DNA of 24,399 bases from JAXJQF01 sp036311285 (GTDB lineage Bacteria > Pseudomonadota > Gammaproteobacteria > Enterobacterales > Succinivibrionaceae): NCBI GenBank assembly GCA_036311285.1, contig JAXJQF010000154.1, forward strand, positions 1 through 24,399, given 5' to 3'. Within the stretch, counting starts at the first letter, position 1. Each line of letters begins with the position of its first letter. The notes under the pieces were generated by a model, which saw only the letters and a program-made list of their open reading frames with translations, did not search any database and was not told the origin of the DNA. Made by a program: the position numbers and the translations under genes. This document shows positions 8,536-16,884 of this stretch, in pieces.

Positions 8536-9396
8536 ATGTCAGCACAGATTATCGACGGTAAAAGTATTGCTAAATCAATTAAAGATGAATTAGCAATAAA
8601 GGTTTCTAAGTTACAACAAGAAGGAAAGCGTACTCCAGGCTTAGCTGTTATTCTTGTTGGTGAAAATCCAGCTTCTAAAATTTATGTAGGAAGTAAAAGC
8701 AAATCATGCGAAGAAGTTGGTTTTATTTCTAAACTATATGAATTCCCTGATTCAATCACAGAAACTGCATTATTAGATCATATTGAAAACCTAAACAATG
8801 ATCCTTCTATCGATGGTATCCTTGTACAATTACCATTACCTAAGCATATTGACTCAACAAAGGTTATAGAGCATATCCGTTCGGACAAGGATGTAGACGG
8901 TTTTCACCCATACAATGTAGGCAGATTAGCTCAAAGAATTCCTGCTTTAAGACCTTGTACTCCAAAAGGAATCATGACTTTAATCAAATCAACAAATGTT
9001 GATATCTTAGGAATGAATGCTGTAGTTGTAGGTGCTTCAAACATCGTTGGTCGTCCTATGACATTAGAATTACTATTAGAAGGATGTACAACAATCACTA
9101 CTCATAAGTTTACAAAAGATCTTCGTTCTTTCGTTGAACAAGCTGACATCTTAGTTGTTGCAGTAGGTAAACCTAAATTTATCCCTGGTGAATGGATTAA
9201 ACCAGGAGCAATCGTAATCGATGTAGGTATTAACAGATTAGAAGATGGAAAAATTTGTGGTGATATTGACTTCGAAGTTGCAAAAGAAAGAGCAAGCTTT
9301 ATTACCCCTGTTCCAGGAGGAGTAGGCCCTATGACTGTTGCTTCTTTAATGGAAAATACAATGGAAGCATACGAACTTTACCACCAAAATAACTAA
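8536..9396 (+). CDS. folD: Bifunctional methylene-THF dehydrogenase/cyclohydrolase FolD
   Basis: FolD interconverts 5,10-methylene-, methenyl- and 10-formyl-tetrahydrofolate, using NADP, and feeds purine and fMet-tRNA synthesis in the cytosol. At 286 residues it has the usual length. Catalytic Tyr50 and Lys54 lie in SKIYVGSKSKSCEEVGF, Gln98 in DGILVQLPLP (93-102), and Asp121 in DKDVDGFHPYNVGR (117-130), matching the E. coli numbering. The Rossmann motif VVVGASNIVGRP is followed by GAIVIDVGIN and the C-terminal signature PVPGGVGPMTVASLMENT. AAGGA precedes the ATG at a good distance. It is convergent with fabV across a structured 300-base gap. Confidence 0.97.
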   Translation: MSAQIIDGKSIAKSIKDELAIKVSKLQQEGKRTPGLAVILVGENPASKIYVGSKSKSCEEVGFISKLYEFPDSITETALLDHIENLNNDPSIDGILVQLPLPKHIDSTKVIEHIRSDKDVDGFHPYNVGRLAQRIPALRPCTPKGIMTLIKSTNVDILGMNAVVVGASNIVGRPMTLELLLEGCTTITTHKFTKDLRSFVEQADILVVAVGKPKFIPGEWIKPGAIVIDVGINRLEDGKICGDIDFEVAKERASFITPVPGGVGPMTVASLMENTMEAYELYHQNN

Positions 9397-9629
9397 TTTT
9401 TAAATTTCTCATAAATAAACTCTTCATATTCAAAGGTCATAAATACATACTTAAAATATGAAGAGTTTAAAAGAGTCTTCATGCATATCGTTTAAATAAA
9501 TCAAATACACACGATAAAGATTTATTTTAAACAAGATCAAAACACTGTTCTCCTGTAGAAAAGAATACCTAAAAACTACTTTTTCAAGTTGGCAAAAACA
9601 GACATATTTATTTTGGCACTTACAAAACA
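9397..9629. other. Structured folD-fabV intergenic region
   Basis: No gene is visible here. The region holds a perfect 14-bp inverted repeat (9417-9430 with 9455-9468, 24-base loop). Its right arm can instead pair with a second TCTTCAT copy at 9476-9482. A further 13-bp inverted repeat with one bulge lies at 9490-9502 with 9519-9532. None is followed by a T tract on the plus strand, so they are not textbook terminators. They may end folD transcription by Rho, stabilise the mRNA 3' end, or belong to a small RNA. Confidence 0.5.
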
Positions 9630-9667
9630 AAACCCCGTAATCGGTATAGTAACCAATAACGGGGTTT
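9630..9667 (-). terminator. Intrinsic terminator of fabV
   Basis: AAACCCCGT (9630-9638) pairs with ACGGGGTTT (9659-9667) around a 20-base loop that can form a small inner GGT/ACC stem. On the minus strand the stem runs into TTTTGTTTTG, 32 bases after the fabV stop. Confidence 0.7.
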
Positions 9668-9698
9668 ATTCGATTTTTAATTTAAACAGTAACTATAG

Positions 9699-10877
9699 TT
9701 ATAAGTTAATTACGTCAAAGTTAACTTCTGGATTTACATCAGCGTCATAATCCACGCCTTCACAACCGAAACCAAATAACTTCAAGAAATCAGATTTATA
9801 GCATTCATAATCTGTTAATTCTTTTAAGTTTTCAGTTGTAATTTGTGGCCATAAAGCACGACATGCATCTTGAACTTTGTCTTCTAATTCCCATGAATCC
9901 ATACGAATACGAGACTTTTCATCTGTTTCAAATGTATCTTGATTTAATACTGTATTGAACATTCTGTAGATATGGTCAATAACTTCTTCATGAACACCTT
10001 GTTCCTTCATGATCTTAAAACACATTGAAATGTATAAAGGCATTACAGGGATAGCTGAAGACGCTTGAGTAATTACTGACTTTAATACAGCAACATTAGC
10101 TTTACAAACCTTGTTAATATTAGCTGCAGCTCTATCTAAGTCTTCCTTAGCTTGACCTAATGTACCATTCCAGTAAATAGGCCATGTTAAATCTGTACCG
10201 ATATAACTATAAGCTACAGTCTTAGCGTTCTTAGCTAATACACCAGCTTGAGATAACGCTTCAATCCATAATTCCCAATCTTGACCGCCCATAACCTTAA
10301 CAGTATTTGCGATTTCTTCTTCATTAGCTGGCTCTACTTCAGCTTGAATGATTTCGTCTTTATTAGTATCAACTGCAGTTGTACGGTAAACTTCACCGAT
10401 AGGTTTTAATGCAGAACGAACTAATTCACCAGTCTTTGGCATCTTACGAACAGGAGAAGCTAATGAATAAACAACTAAATCTACTTCACCCATTTCTTCT
10501 TTGATTAATTCAATAACCTTTGCTCTACATTCATCAGAAAACGCATCACCATTAACGCTCTTTGCGTATAACCCTTGTTCCTTTGCAAATTTATCAAAAG
10601 CAGCAGCGTTATACCAACCAGCTGTACCAGGTTTCTTCTCTGTACCAGGTTTTTCAAAGAAAACACCAATTGTTGCAGCACCTGAACCAAATGCAGCACT
10701 AATTCTTGAAGCTAAACCATAACCTGTAGAAGCACCTATAACTAAAACCTTTTTTGCACCGTTTTCAATTTTACCGTGCTTTTGAACATATTCGATTTGA
10801 GCTTTAACATTTGCTTCACAGCCTGAAGGATGTGTAGTTGTACAGATAAAACCACGTACTTTAGGAGCTATAATCAT
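9699..10877 (-). CDS. fabV: Enoyl-ACP reductase FabV (trans-2-enoyl-CoA reductase family)
   Basis: FabV reduces trans-2-enoyl-ACP (or CoA) with NADH in the last step of fatty acid elongation; it is the long SDR-like type that replaces FabI in many gammaproteobacteria and is insensitive to triclosan. I place the start at ATG 10877 (MIIAPKVRGF, 392 residues), which has AGAGAAAG just upstream and matches known FabV N-termini. A longer frame opens with TTG at 10907. With this start the catalytic pair of the Y-x8-K motif (PIYWNGTLGQAKEDL) falls on Tyr235 and Lys244, exactly as in Vibrio cholerae FabV. The nucleotide motif VIGASTGYG is at about 46-54 and the ICTTTHPSGCEANV block near the N-terminus. 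It appears monocistronic, with its own terminator. Confidence 0.95.
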   Translation of the reverse strand: MIIAPKVRGFICTTTHPSGCEANVKAQIEYVQKHGKIENGAKKVLVIGASTGYGLASRISAAFGSGAATIGVFFEKPGTEKKPGTAGWYNAAAFDKFAKEQGLYAKSVNGDAFSDECRAKVIELIKEEMGEVDLVVYSLASPVRKMPKTGELVRSALKPIGEVYRTTAVDTNKDEIIQAEVEPANEEEIANTVKVMGGQDWELWIEALSQAGVLAKNAKTVAYSYIGTDLTWPIYWNGTLGQAKEDLDRAAANINKVCKANVAVLKSVITQASSAIPVMPLYISMCFKIMKEQGVHEEVIDHIYRMFNTVLNQDTFETDEKSRIRMDSWELEDKVQDACRALWPQITTENLKELTDYECYKSDFLKLFGFGCEGVDYDADVNPEVNFDVINL

Positions 10878-11001
10878 AAACTTTCTCTTACTATCGATAT
10901 AAAACAAAATTAAAAAATATAATTAATATTATACTTATTATATATAAAAAAAGATAGTTCAGAAACAGAAGTTACATAAGAATTGTTTGCAAAATATTAA
11001 G

Positions 11002-11274
11002 CTAATAAATTACATCATCTTTATATGGTATTTCTTCTAATTTCCCGATTACAGTTACGTTATAACCTAATTGAGCTAAAACGTTATAATAAAACAACAA
11101 TGTATTAGTAGACGGATAATACGTTCCTCCAACTGACAACATTTCTCCTTTAAAAATAAGATTCTCTTTCATTATTTCACTTTCTTCTTCGTTGACATAA
11201 ACTGTTATCTTTCGTCTTACCTTAGTAACAGTTATATCATCTTCACCATCTAAAGTAGCAATCAATTTATTCAT
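11002..11274 (-). CDS. Small protein of unknown function
   Basis: This is a 90-residue acidic protein with no signal peptide, membrane segment or recognised motif. An Asp/Glu-rich N-terminal half (residues 9-37) is followed by alternating hydrophobic stretches (ENLIFKGEMLSVGGTYYP, then LLFYYNVLAQLGYNVTVIG), suggesting a compact alpha/beta or beta domain. A purine-rich GAGAGTGAG lies about 12 bases before the ATG. It sits 124 bases upstream of fabV on the same strand and could be co-transcribed with it, though no evidence links the functions. It may be lineage-specific. Confidence 0.6.
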   Translation of the reverse strand: MNKLIATLDGEDDITVTKVRRKITVYVNEEESEIMKENLIFKGEMLSVGGTYYPSTNTLLFYYNVLAQLGYNVTVIGKLEEIPYKDDVIY

Positions 11275-11705
11275 ATAAAATACTCACTCTCATTTTCATT
11301 TCGAATTAATTTTATAATTTCGCTTATCTTATACTATTAGTATATTTTTTATTCTTATTGCTTTCAATTATAATTTTTTAATTTTTTGTGATTTAAAAAA
11401 CATTAATTGAACATGCTATCTAATTGCTTTTTCTCCTTATATTCAAATAATAGCAAGAATTCTTTCTACATATTGTGTGAGTTAGTTTACAAGTATTTAA
11501 ATCCACATAATTTTAACTTGATATTTTTTATATAAATAGTTATTGTTAATGCGATAAATCGAATTTCTTTAAGTTTAAAATTCTTTAAACATCTATAACC
11601 AAATATTATATAAATCAAACATATGCATGATATCAGCTATATCGTGCTTAAGAATTTTATTCTAAAGAGTTTTTAATACTTACCCACATAACCACTTTTA
11701 AAAAC
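11275..11705. other. AT-rich intergenic region upstream of dacB
   Basis: This 431-base stretch separates the divergent small-protein gene and dacB. It is extremely AT-rich with many chance -10-like hexamers. I see no convincing hairpin, open frame, RNA gene or paired -35/-10 set, although promoters for both flanking genes must lie here. Confidence 0.4.
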
Positions 11706-13283
11706 ATGAAGAAACTAATTAAATTCTTAACAACATTTTTTTGTATTTGCTCTGTATTTGCTATTAATGCAAATGCTGAAACAAATGTGAAAATGGACAA
11801 TTTGCTTACAAAGTCAAATCACCATATTTCTGCTCTAAAACTTGAAAAAGGTTTTACCAAAAAAAATAACAATGATTTTGAAATGTTAGAGACAGGTGCA
11901 TTAAATGGATTTGCATATACATTAGCTAACGGCGAAACCTATGGCTACAATCTAGACACCTATTTTAAACCTGCCTCAACTGAAAAAGTTATAACAGCTC
12001 TAGCTGCTATGCTTTACCTTGGTCCAAACTTTCAGTTTGAAACAAGCTTAAATTTAGAAAAGAAAGCAATTCAAAACAAAAAAATTATCTCTAAGAACGG
12101 TGTATTAGAAAGTAATGTCGAAATCGTATTTAGAGGAGATCCTTATTTAACAAGACAACATTTAGTTGAACTGTTAAATGTTCTTAAAACCTCTGGAATA
12201 AAAAAAATCAATGGTGACATTATCTTAAATCACGGTTATTTTGCAGGTCATGACTACGCTTCTGGTTGGTCATGGGATGACTTATCTAAATGCTTCACAG
12301 CACCTGCTTCTGCAATTGTTATAAACGGCAACTGCACATACATAAAACTAATAGGTAAAAAATTAAATACTAAACCAATTGTTGAAATTCCAAAGGGGAT
12401 CCCAATTGAAGTTTATGCAGACGACGTAGAAGTAGTTACTGCAAATGAATACTACGGCGGTTGTGAGCTTGAAATGCATAGAGATTCTAAGAATATTTAC
12501 CATTTATCAGGCTGTATCCCTGTTCAAACAGGAAAACAAAAACCTTTAGGACTTTCATTAGCAATTCAAGATCCTGAACAATGGGGAATTGATAACATGA
12601 AAAAAGTTATCGAAGCACTTGATCTTGAATTAACAGGTAATATTGTTACAGCTAGAAAAACACCTGACATCTATGCACAGTATGCAAGTTATCACAGTGT
12701 ACCTTTAAAGAAGATGTTAAACAAATGCTTAAAGAAGAGTGTTAATATAATTGCAGATACCATTGTTAAAACAATTGGAACAAAATACAACAAACGCCCT
12801 GCTAACTACCATACAGCAAGCTTAGCAATTAGAAGCATTCTTAAAAAGAAAGGAATTGATATTGGAAATGCAACCATTATTGATGGTTCAGGTTTATCCG
12901 CTCATAACTACATCACTCCAAAACAAATGCTAAATGTACTTAACTACATCCTAGAGCACGACAAGGAACTAAATCTTATAGAACTATTCCCTGTGGCAGG
13001 AATGAGCGGTACATTGAGTGGAAGAAGTAGTGTTATGAAACCTCCTCTAGTTAAAAACGTAACCGCTAAGACAGGAACATTAGAAACTGTTGCAAACTTA
13101 GCTGGTTTTATGACTACCCAAAGTGGTGCCAAAGTTCCATTTGTATACTTTGTAAATAACATCTCATATGATGATAAAACAAAGAGACAATTACAAACTA
13201 GAAGAATCAGTAAGCCTCACTACAAACACGAAAAGGCTACACTAGAGAATATTTACAATGAAATCCCTTATTACAAGGATTAA
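11706..13283 (+). CDS. dacB: D-alanyl-D-alanine carboxypeptidase/endopeptidase (PBP4)
   Basis: PBP4 is a periplasmic low-mass class C penicillin-binding protein that trims D-Ala and cleaves D-Ala-mDAP cross-links. The protein has 525 residues; E. coli DacB has 477. A signal peptide (1-24, cleavage after ANA) precedes the active-site motifs in order: SxxK as Ser91-Thr-Glu-Lys94 in PASTEKVITALAA, SxN as Ser345-Val-Asn347 in SVNIIADT, and KTG at 455-457 in TAKTGTLETV. The long insertion between SxxK and SxN (about 250 residues) carrying extra domains is typical of this class. IIDGSGLSAHN (391-401) is also conserved. There is no clear ribosome site before the ATG, yet the signal peptide supports this start. 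A strong terminator follows. Confidence 0.95.
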   Translation: MKKLIKFLTTFFCICSVFAINANAETNVKMDNLLTKSNHHISALKLEKGFTKKNNNDFEMLETGALNGFAYTLANGETYGYNLDTYFKPASTEKVITALAAMLYLGPNFQFETSLNLEKKAIQNKKIISKNGVLESNVEIVFRGDPYLTRQHLVELLNVLKTSGIKKINGDIILNHGYFAGHDYASGWSWDDLSKCFTAPASAIVINGNCTYIKLIGKKLNTKPIVEIPKGIPIEVYADDVEVVTANEYYGGCELEMHRDSKNIYHLSGCIPVQTGKQKPLGLSLAIQDPEQWGIDNMKKVIEALDLELTGNIVTARKTPDIYAQYASYHSVPLKKMLNKCLKKSVNIIADTIVKTIGTKYNKRPANYHTASLAIRSILKKKGIDIGNATIIDGSGLSAHNYITPKQMLNVLNYILEHDKELNLIELFPVAGMSGTLSGRSSVMKPPLVKNVTAKTGTLETVANLAGFMTTQSGAKVPFVYFVNNISYDDKTKRQLQTRRISKPHYKHEKATLENIYNEIPYYKD

Positions 13284-13321
13284 ATTAAATTAAATCAAAT
13301 TTAATTTACTAAACAATACAC

Positions 13322-13356
13322 AAAAACGCTTCTAATTGTAAATTAGAGGCGTTTTT
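13322..13356 (+). terminator. Intrinsic terminator of dacB
   Basis: AAAAACGCTTCTAATT (13322-13337) pairs with AATTAGAGGCGTTTTT (13341-13356): 16 positions, one of them a G-T wobble, with a very short loop. The stem ends in the T run, 39 bases after the dacB stop. Confidence 0.85.
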
Positions 13357-13603
13357 AAAAGTAACAACAAAAAGAAGTAAAAAATCCAATATACACATTA
13401 ATGTTAAAAATTAACAATTTGTTCAAAATCTATCTAGCATACAAACAATCAAAGGTATATTATGTTAATTAGATGTACCAATTAAAAATATATATCTACA
13501 TTATTCATTCCTTTACCAAGCAAGATAGTATTTTTTTTGATAGAATATAAGGTACAAAAGAAATAACATATTTTTAAACTTGAATAAACAATCAGATACG
13601 AAT

Positions 13604-14818
13604 ATGAATATAATTGAAAAATCACATAAATTAGATAATGTGTGTTACGACATCAGAGGCAAGGTGCATCTAGAAGCACGTCGCATGGAAGATGAAGGAC
13701 AACGTATTTTAAAATTAAACATTGGTAATCTTGCTACTTTTGGATTTGAAGCGCCAGAAGAAGTAATTAAAGACGTAATCGTAAATTTACCACAAGCCCA
13801 AGGGTACTGTGATTCTCAAGGAATATTCTCAGCCAGAAAAGCTATTGCTCAACACTATCAACAAAAAGGCTTAAAAAATGTTGATGTAAATGATATTTTC
13901 ATCGGCAATGGTGCTTCTGAATTAATCGTAACCTCAATGCAAGCTCTTTTGAACAATGGAGATGAAATTCTTGTTCCTGCTCCTGACTATCCTTTATGGA
14001 CAGCTGCTGTTAACCTTAGTGGAGGCAAAGCTGTTCACTATATGTGTGATGAGCAAGCAGATTGGTTCCCTGATTTAGACGATATAAAGAGCAAGATAAC
14101 AAGCAAAACTAAAGGGATTGTTATTATCAACCCTAACAACCCTACTGGAGCTGTTTATTCATCTGAGTTCTTACTAGAATTAATAGAAGTTGCACGCCAA
14201 AACAACTTAATCATATTCGCTGATGAAATCTACGATAAAATTATATATGATGACATAGCTCATCATAGCATCTGTACCTTATGCGACGATGTACTTATTT
14301 TAACATTTAATGGTTTATCAAAAGCTTATAGAGCGTGTGGTTTCCGTCAAGGATGGTTACTTATCAGTGGACCAAAACAACACGCAAAGGATTATATCCA
14401 AGGCTTACAAATTTTAGCATCAATGAGATTGTGTGCAAACGTACCAATGCAATACGCTATCCAAACAGCTTTAGGCGGTTATCAAAGTATTAATGAATTA
14501 ATTCTCCCTGGTGGACGCTTACGTAAGCAACGTGACACAGCATACGAGTTAATTAACAGCATCCCTGGTGTAAGTGCTGTAAAACCAAAAGGGGCATTAT
14601 ATATGTTCCCTAAGATTGATACTAAGAAGATTAAAATCAAAGACGACCAAAAAATGGTGCTCGATCTTCTTCGTCAAGAAAAGATGCTATTAGTTCAAGG
14701 AACAGGCTTTAACTGGCCAGCCCCTGATCACTTTAGATTGGTATTCTTACCAACTGAAGAGGTATTAACTGATGCATGTACAAGACTCGCTAGATTCTTA
14801 AAGACATATAGTCAGTAA
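13604..14818 (+). CDS. alaA: Alanine transaminase AlaA (PLP class I/II aminotransferase)
   Basis: AlaA makes L-alanine from pyruvate and glutamate in the cytosol, the main route to alanine in E. coli. The chosen ATG gives 404 residues and an N-terminus (MNIIEKSHKLDNVCYDIRG) that lines up with E. coli AlaA (MSPIEKSSKLENVCYDIRG, 405 residues). A TTG-started frame opens 24 bases earlier but adds residues with no counterpart. PLP-binding features are NPNNPTGAVYS (177-187), ADEIYDKIIYDD (206-217, Asp207 and Tyr210) and the Schiff-base Lys240 in FNGLSKAYRACGFRQGW. Identity to E. coli AlaA is visibly high throughout. yfbR follows on the same strand, as in E. coli, but with a terminator between. Confidence 0.95.
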   Translation: MNIIEKSHKLDNVCYDIRGKVHLEARRMEDEGQRILKLNIGNLATFGFEAPEEVIKDVIVNLPQAQGYCDSQGIFSARKAIAQHYQQKGLKNVDVNDIFIGNGASELIVTSMQALLNNGDEILVPAPDYPLWTAAVNLSGGKAVHYMCDEQADWFPDLDDIKSKITSKTKGIVIINPNNPTGAVYSSEFLLELIEVARQNNLIIFADEIYDKIIYDDIAHHSICTLCDDVLILTFNGLSKAYRACGFRQGWLLISGPKQHAKDYIQGLQILASMRLCANVPMQYAIQTALGGYQSINELILPGGRLRKQRDTAYELINSIPGVSAVKPKGALYMFPKIDTKKIKIKDDQKMVLDLLRQEKMLLVQGTGFNWPAPDHFRLVFLPTEEVLTDACTRLARFLKTYSQ

Positions 14819-14919
14819 TAAGAATTAACAACAATATCAGTGTTTAAATTGATGAATAGGTATAATTGATAACACATAACTTATACACTCTATCATTTAA
14901 ACTTGTAATCAAAATATAA

Positions 14920-14967
14920 CAAGCTAACCTTAATGAAAATATCAAACATTCTGATAAGGTTAGCTTG
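14920..14967 (+). terminator. Intrinsic terminator of alaA
   Basis: CAAGCTAACCTTA (14920-14932) and TAAGGTTAGCTTG (14955-14967) form a perfect 13-bp stem with a 22-base loop, followed by ATTTATTTTA. It lies about 100 bases after the alaA stop, so the 3' untranslated region is fairly long. Confidence 0.7.
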
Positions 14968-15059
14968 ATTTATTTTATATAACACATTGATTATTATCCT
15001 CAAAATGCATAAAAATAAGAAATACATAGCAACTTAGACATACTAAACATGCGATTTCC

Positions 15060-15088
15060 TTAAATCATATAGACAACATGTATATAAT
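15060..15088 (+). promoter_or_regulatory. Candidate promoter of yfbR
   Basis: A consensus TATAAT (15083-15088) has a weak TTAAAT 17 bases upstream (15060-15065) and lies 46 bases before the yfbR start. The -35 matches only three of six positions, and the region is AT-rich, so chance occurrence is possible. Confidence 0.4.
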
Positions 15089-15133
15089 CATTAATACATA
15101 CTCTTTTCTAATAACAAATATAAGGATAATTAT

Positions 15134-15742
15134 ATGCAAAGTACTTTTCTTGCTTGGATATCTAGAATGCCTTTAGTTAAAAGATGGTCTTTAATGCACA
15201 CTGTTAGAGAGGAAAATGTATCGGAACATAGTCATATAGTTGCAGTAATTTCTCATATGCTATGTGTAATAGAAAATGAGTATTTTGGAAATAATCTAAA
15301 TCCAGAAAAAGCTGCTACTATAGCTCTTTTTCATGACCTATCAGAAACCAAATTACAAGATTTAAATTCTAACACCAAGTACCACTCTCCAGAGTTTACA
15401 GAGCAGTTCAAAAAACTCGAAAATTGGGCCGAGAAACAATGCGTCGAAGGTTTACCTGTCGAAATGCGTAAACATTACGAAAACATCATTATTACAGAGA
15501 ATATAGACACAGAATATAAAAAAATTGTAAAAGCAGCAGACATAATTAGTACGTACATTAAAGCAAAAGAAGAGATAAAATACTATAACTCAGAATTTAT
15601 AAGAGTGCTTAAAAACACAAATGAAAAGCTAGAGGAACTTAAAAAGGAATTACCATCAATTGAGTACTATATGACTCACTTTATGGATAACTGCGATTGT
15701 TCCTTGGATGAGTTAGCATATATTGATAATAAAAACTCATAA
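15134..15742 (+). CDS. yfbR: 5'-deoxynucleotidase YfbR (HD superfamily)
   Basis: YfbR removes the 5' phosphate from deoxyribonucleoside monophosphates in the cytosol and supports the dCTP-to-dUMP salvage route. The 202 residues match the family length (E. coli 199). HD-domain metal ligands are in place: His32 (ENVSEHSH), His67-Asp68 (LFHDLSET) and Asp136 (KAADII). The substrate-contacting Arg17-Trp18 (KRWSLM) and the DLxxxxKY element at 76-83 also match; E. coli has DLPTPVKY there, while here it reads DLNSNTKY, so the loop near the base has diverged. AAGGA precedes the ATG. The alaA-yfbR neighbourhood is conserved with E. coli. Confidence 0.92.
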   Translation: MQSTFLAWISRMPLVKRWSLMHTVREENVSEHSHIVAVISHMLCVIENEYFGNNLNPEKAATIALFHDLSETKLQDLNSNTKYHSPEFTEQFKKLENWAEKQCVEGLPVEMRKHYENIIITENIDTEYKKIVKAADIISTYIKAKEEIKYYNSEFIRVLKNTNEKLEELKKELPSIEYYMTHFMDNCDCSLDELAYIDNKNS

Positions 15743-16102
15743 CATACCAAAACAATTTACACTATCTCTATCCTTTAATCATTAAAACCATCAACATAAC
15801 TTAACAAAATATAATTTTGAAATAAGAAATTTCACAATAACAAAAACTCTTATTATTTTGTTGTTCAAGGATTGGTTGGTAATATAAAGATGAAACTGGT
15901 CAAAAAAAACGTTTCCGACTAGTTTCATAATTTATATTCTTGTATTCAACTAAAAGTAATTACGCCATTCTTTTAAAGACTAATACTAGATTTTATATCT
16001 GTAGAAAGATAACTAATGGAACTGTAATTGAATTTATCTATGTAAAAATGAAAATAATACCTAAGTAAGGAGTTTCTTTACGAAATAGTACGGGCGAAAA
16101 AT
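15743..16102. other. Convergent yfbR-fliA gap with one large hairpin
   Basis: There is no open frame or RNA gene here. A 12-bp stem (15890-15901 with 15917-15928, one G-T wobble) has a loop containing a run of eight A and the palindrome AAACGTTT. T-rich sequence downstream is weak on both strands, and the stem is about 150 bases from either stop, so a bidirectional terminator or a small RNA are both possible. A weaker AT-only hairpin lies at 15839-15862. Confidence 0.4.
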
Positions 16103-16834
16103 CTATTCTTTCCAATCCTTAAGCATTGCACCAAGTCTCATAACGGTCTGTGAAAGAATTTGACTTACTCTAGATTCACTAATAGAAAGAACTGCACCAA
16201 TTTCTTTTAAGTTCATCTCTTCATCATAGTAAAGGGATATAACCAAAGCCTCTCTTTCAGGTAACTGCTTTATAGCGTCAACCAAAGCAGTCATAAATCT
16301 TTTACGACTTGTTACATAAGATGGATCTACTATATCTGCTTTTTCATCTGGACTGCCAGAGATTACATCTTCTGTAACACCTAAATCCTCAATACCTATC
16401 ATTTGACATGAAGAACATTCCATAATCATTTGATGATATTCTTCTAAGGAAACATTCATCTCATCAGCAATCTCTTTTTCTGTAGGTAATCTACCAAGTT
16501 TATGAGATAGCTTATTATGAACCTCTGCTATAGCTCGGTCATTTTTATGAACATGTCTAGGAGCCCAATCGCTTCGTCGCAACTCATCAATCATTGCCCC
16601 TCTAATTCTAATAGACGCAAATGTATCAAATGTAGCCCCTAGACCACCCTCATAATTTTGAGCAGCTTCTAATAACCCAATCATTCCAGATTGAATAAGA
16701 TCATCTAATTGCACTGAAGCAGGTAACCTTGCTTTCAAGTGCAACGCAATACGTTTAACTAGAGGGGCATATTTATCTACTAATGCCTCTCTATTATCTT
16801 TCTGCTGTTTATAAATTTGTGCGGGATTCAACAT
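16103..16834 (-). CDS. fliA: Flagellar sigma factor FliA (sigma-28)
   Basis: FliA directs RNA polymerase to late flagellar genes (flagellin, motor, chemotaxis) and is normally held by the anti-sigma factor FlgM until the hook is finished. The protein has 243 residues, the family length. Sigma region 2 covers about 17-94 (LDDLIQSGMIGLLEAAQNY, then ATFDTFASIRIRGAMIDELR and the -10 contact DWAPRHV), region 3 about 98-135, and region 4 about 185-240 with the helix-turn-helix LKEIGAVLSISESRVSQI. It is the last gene of the flhA-flhF-flhG-fliA run, 50 bases after flhG. No FlgM or che gene follows before the convergent yfbR. Confidence 0.96.
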   Translation of the reverse strand: MLNPAQIYKQQKDNREALVDKYAPLVKRIALHLKARLPASVQLDDLIQSGMIGLLEAAQNYEGGLGATFDTFASIRIRGAMIDELRRSDWAPRHVHKNDRAIAEVHNKLSHKLGRLPTEKEIADEMNVSLEEYHQMIMECSSCQMIGIEDLGVTEDVISGSPDEKADIVDPSYVTSRKRFMTALVDAIKQLPEREALVISLYYDEEMNLKEIGAVLSISESRVSQILSQTVMRLGAMLKDWKE

Positions 16835-16884
16835 TTAATTCAAAACTCTTAATTACTTGCCTAGATTATACTCCAAACAAAAAA

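Noticed and set aside
9612..9628. TGGCAC resembling a sigma-54 -24 element
   Set aside because: The -12 half (TTGC) is missing, and the site lies between two convergent gene ends.
10878..10907. Longer fabV start (TTG at 10907)
   Set aside because: The extra ten residues have no counterpart in FabV proteins, there is no ribosome site, and the ATG at 10877 restores the family numbering of the active site.
13580..13603. Longer alaA start (TTG at 13580)
   Set aside because: The eight extra residues do not align with E. coli AlaA, which begins at the position of the ATG at 13604.
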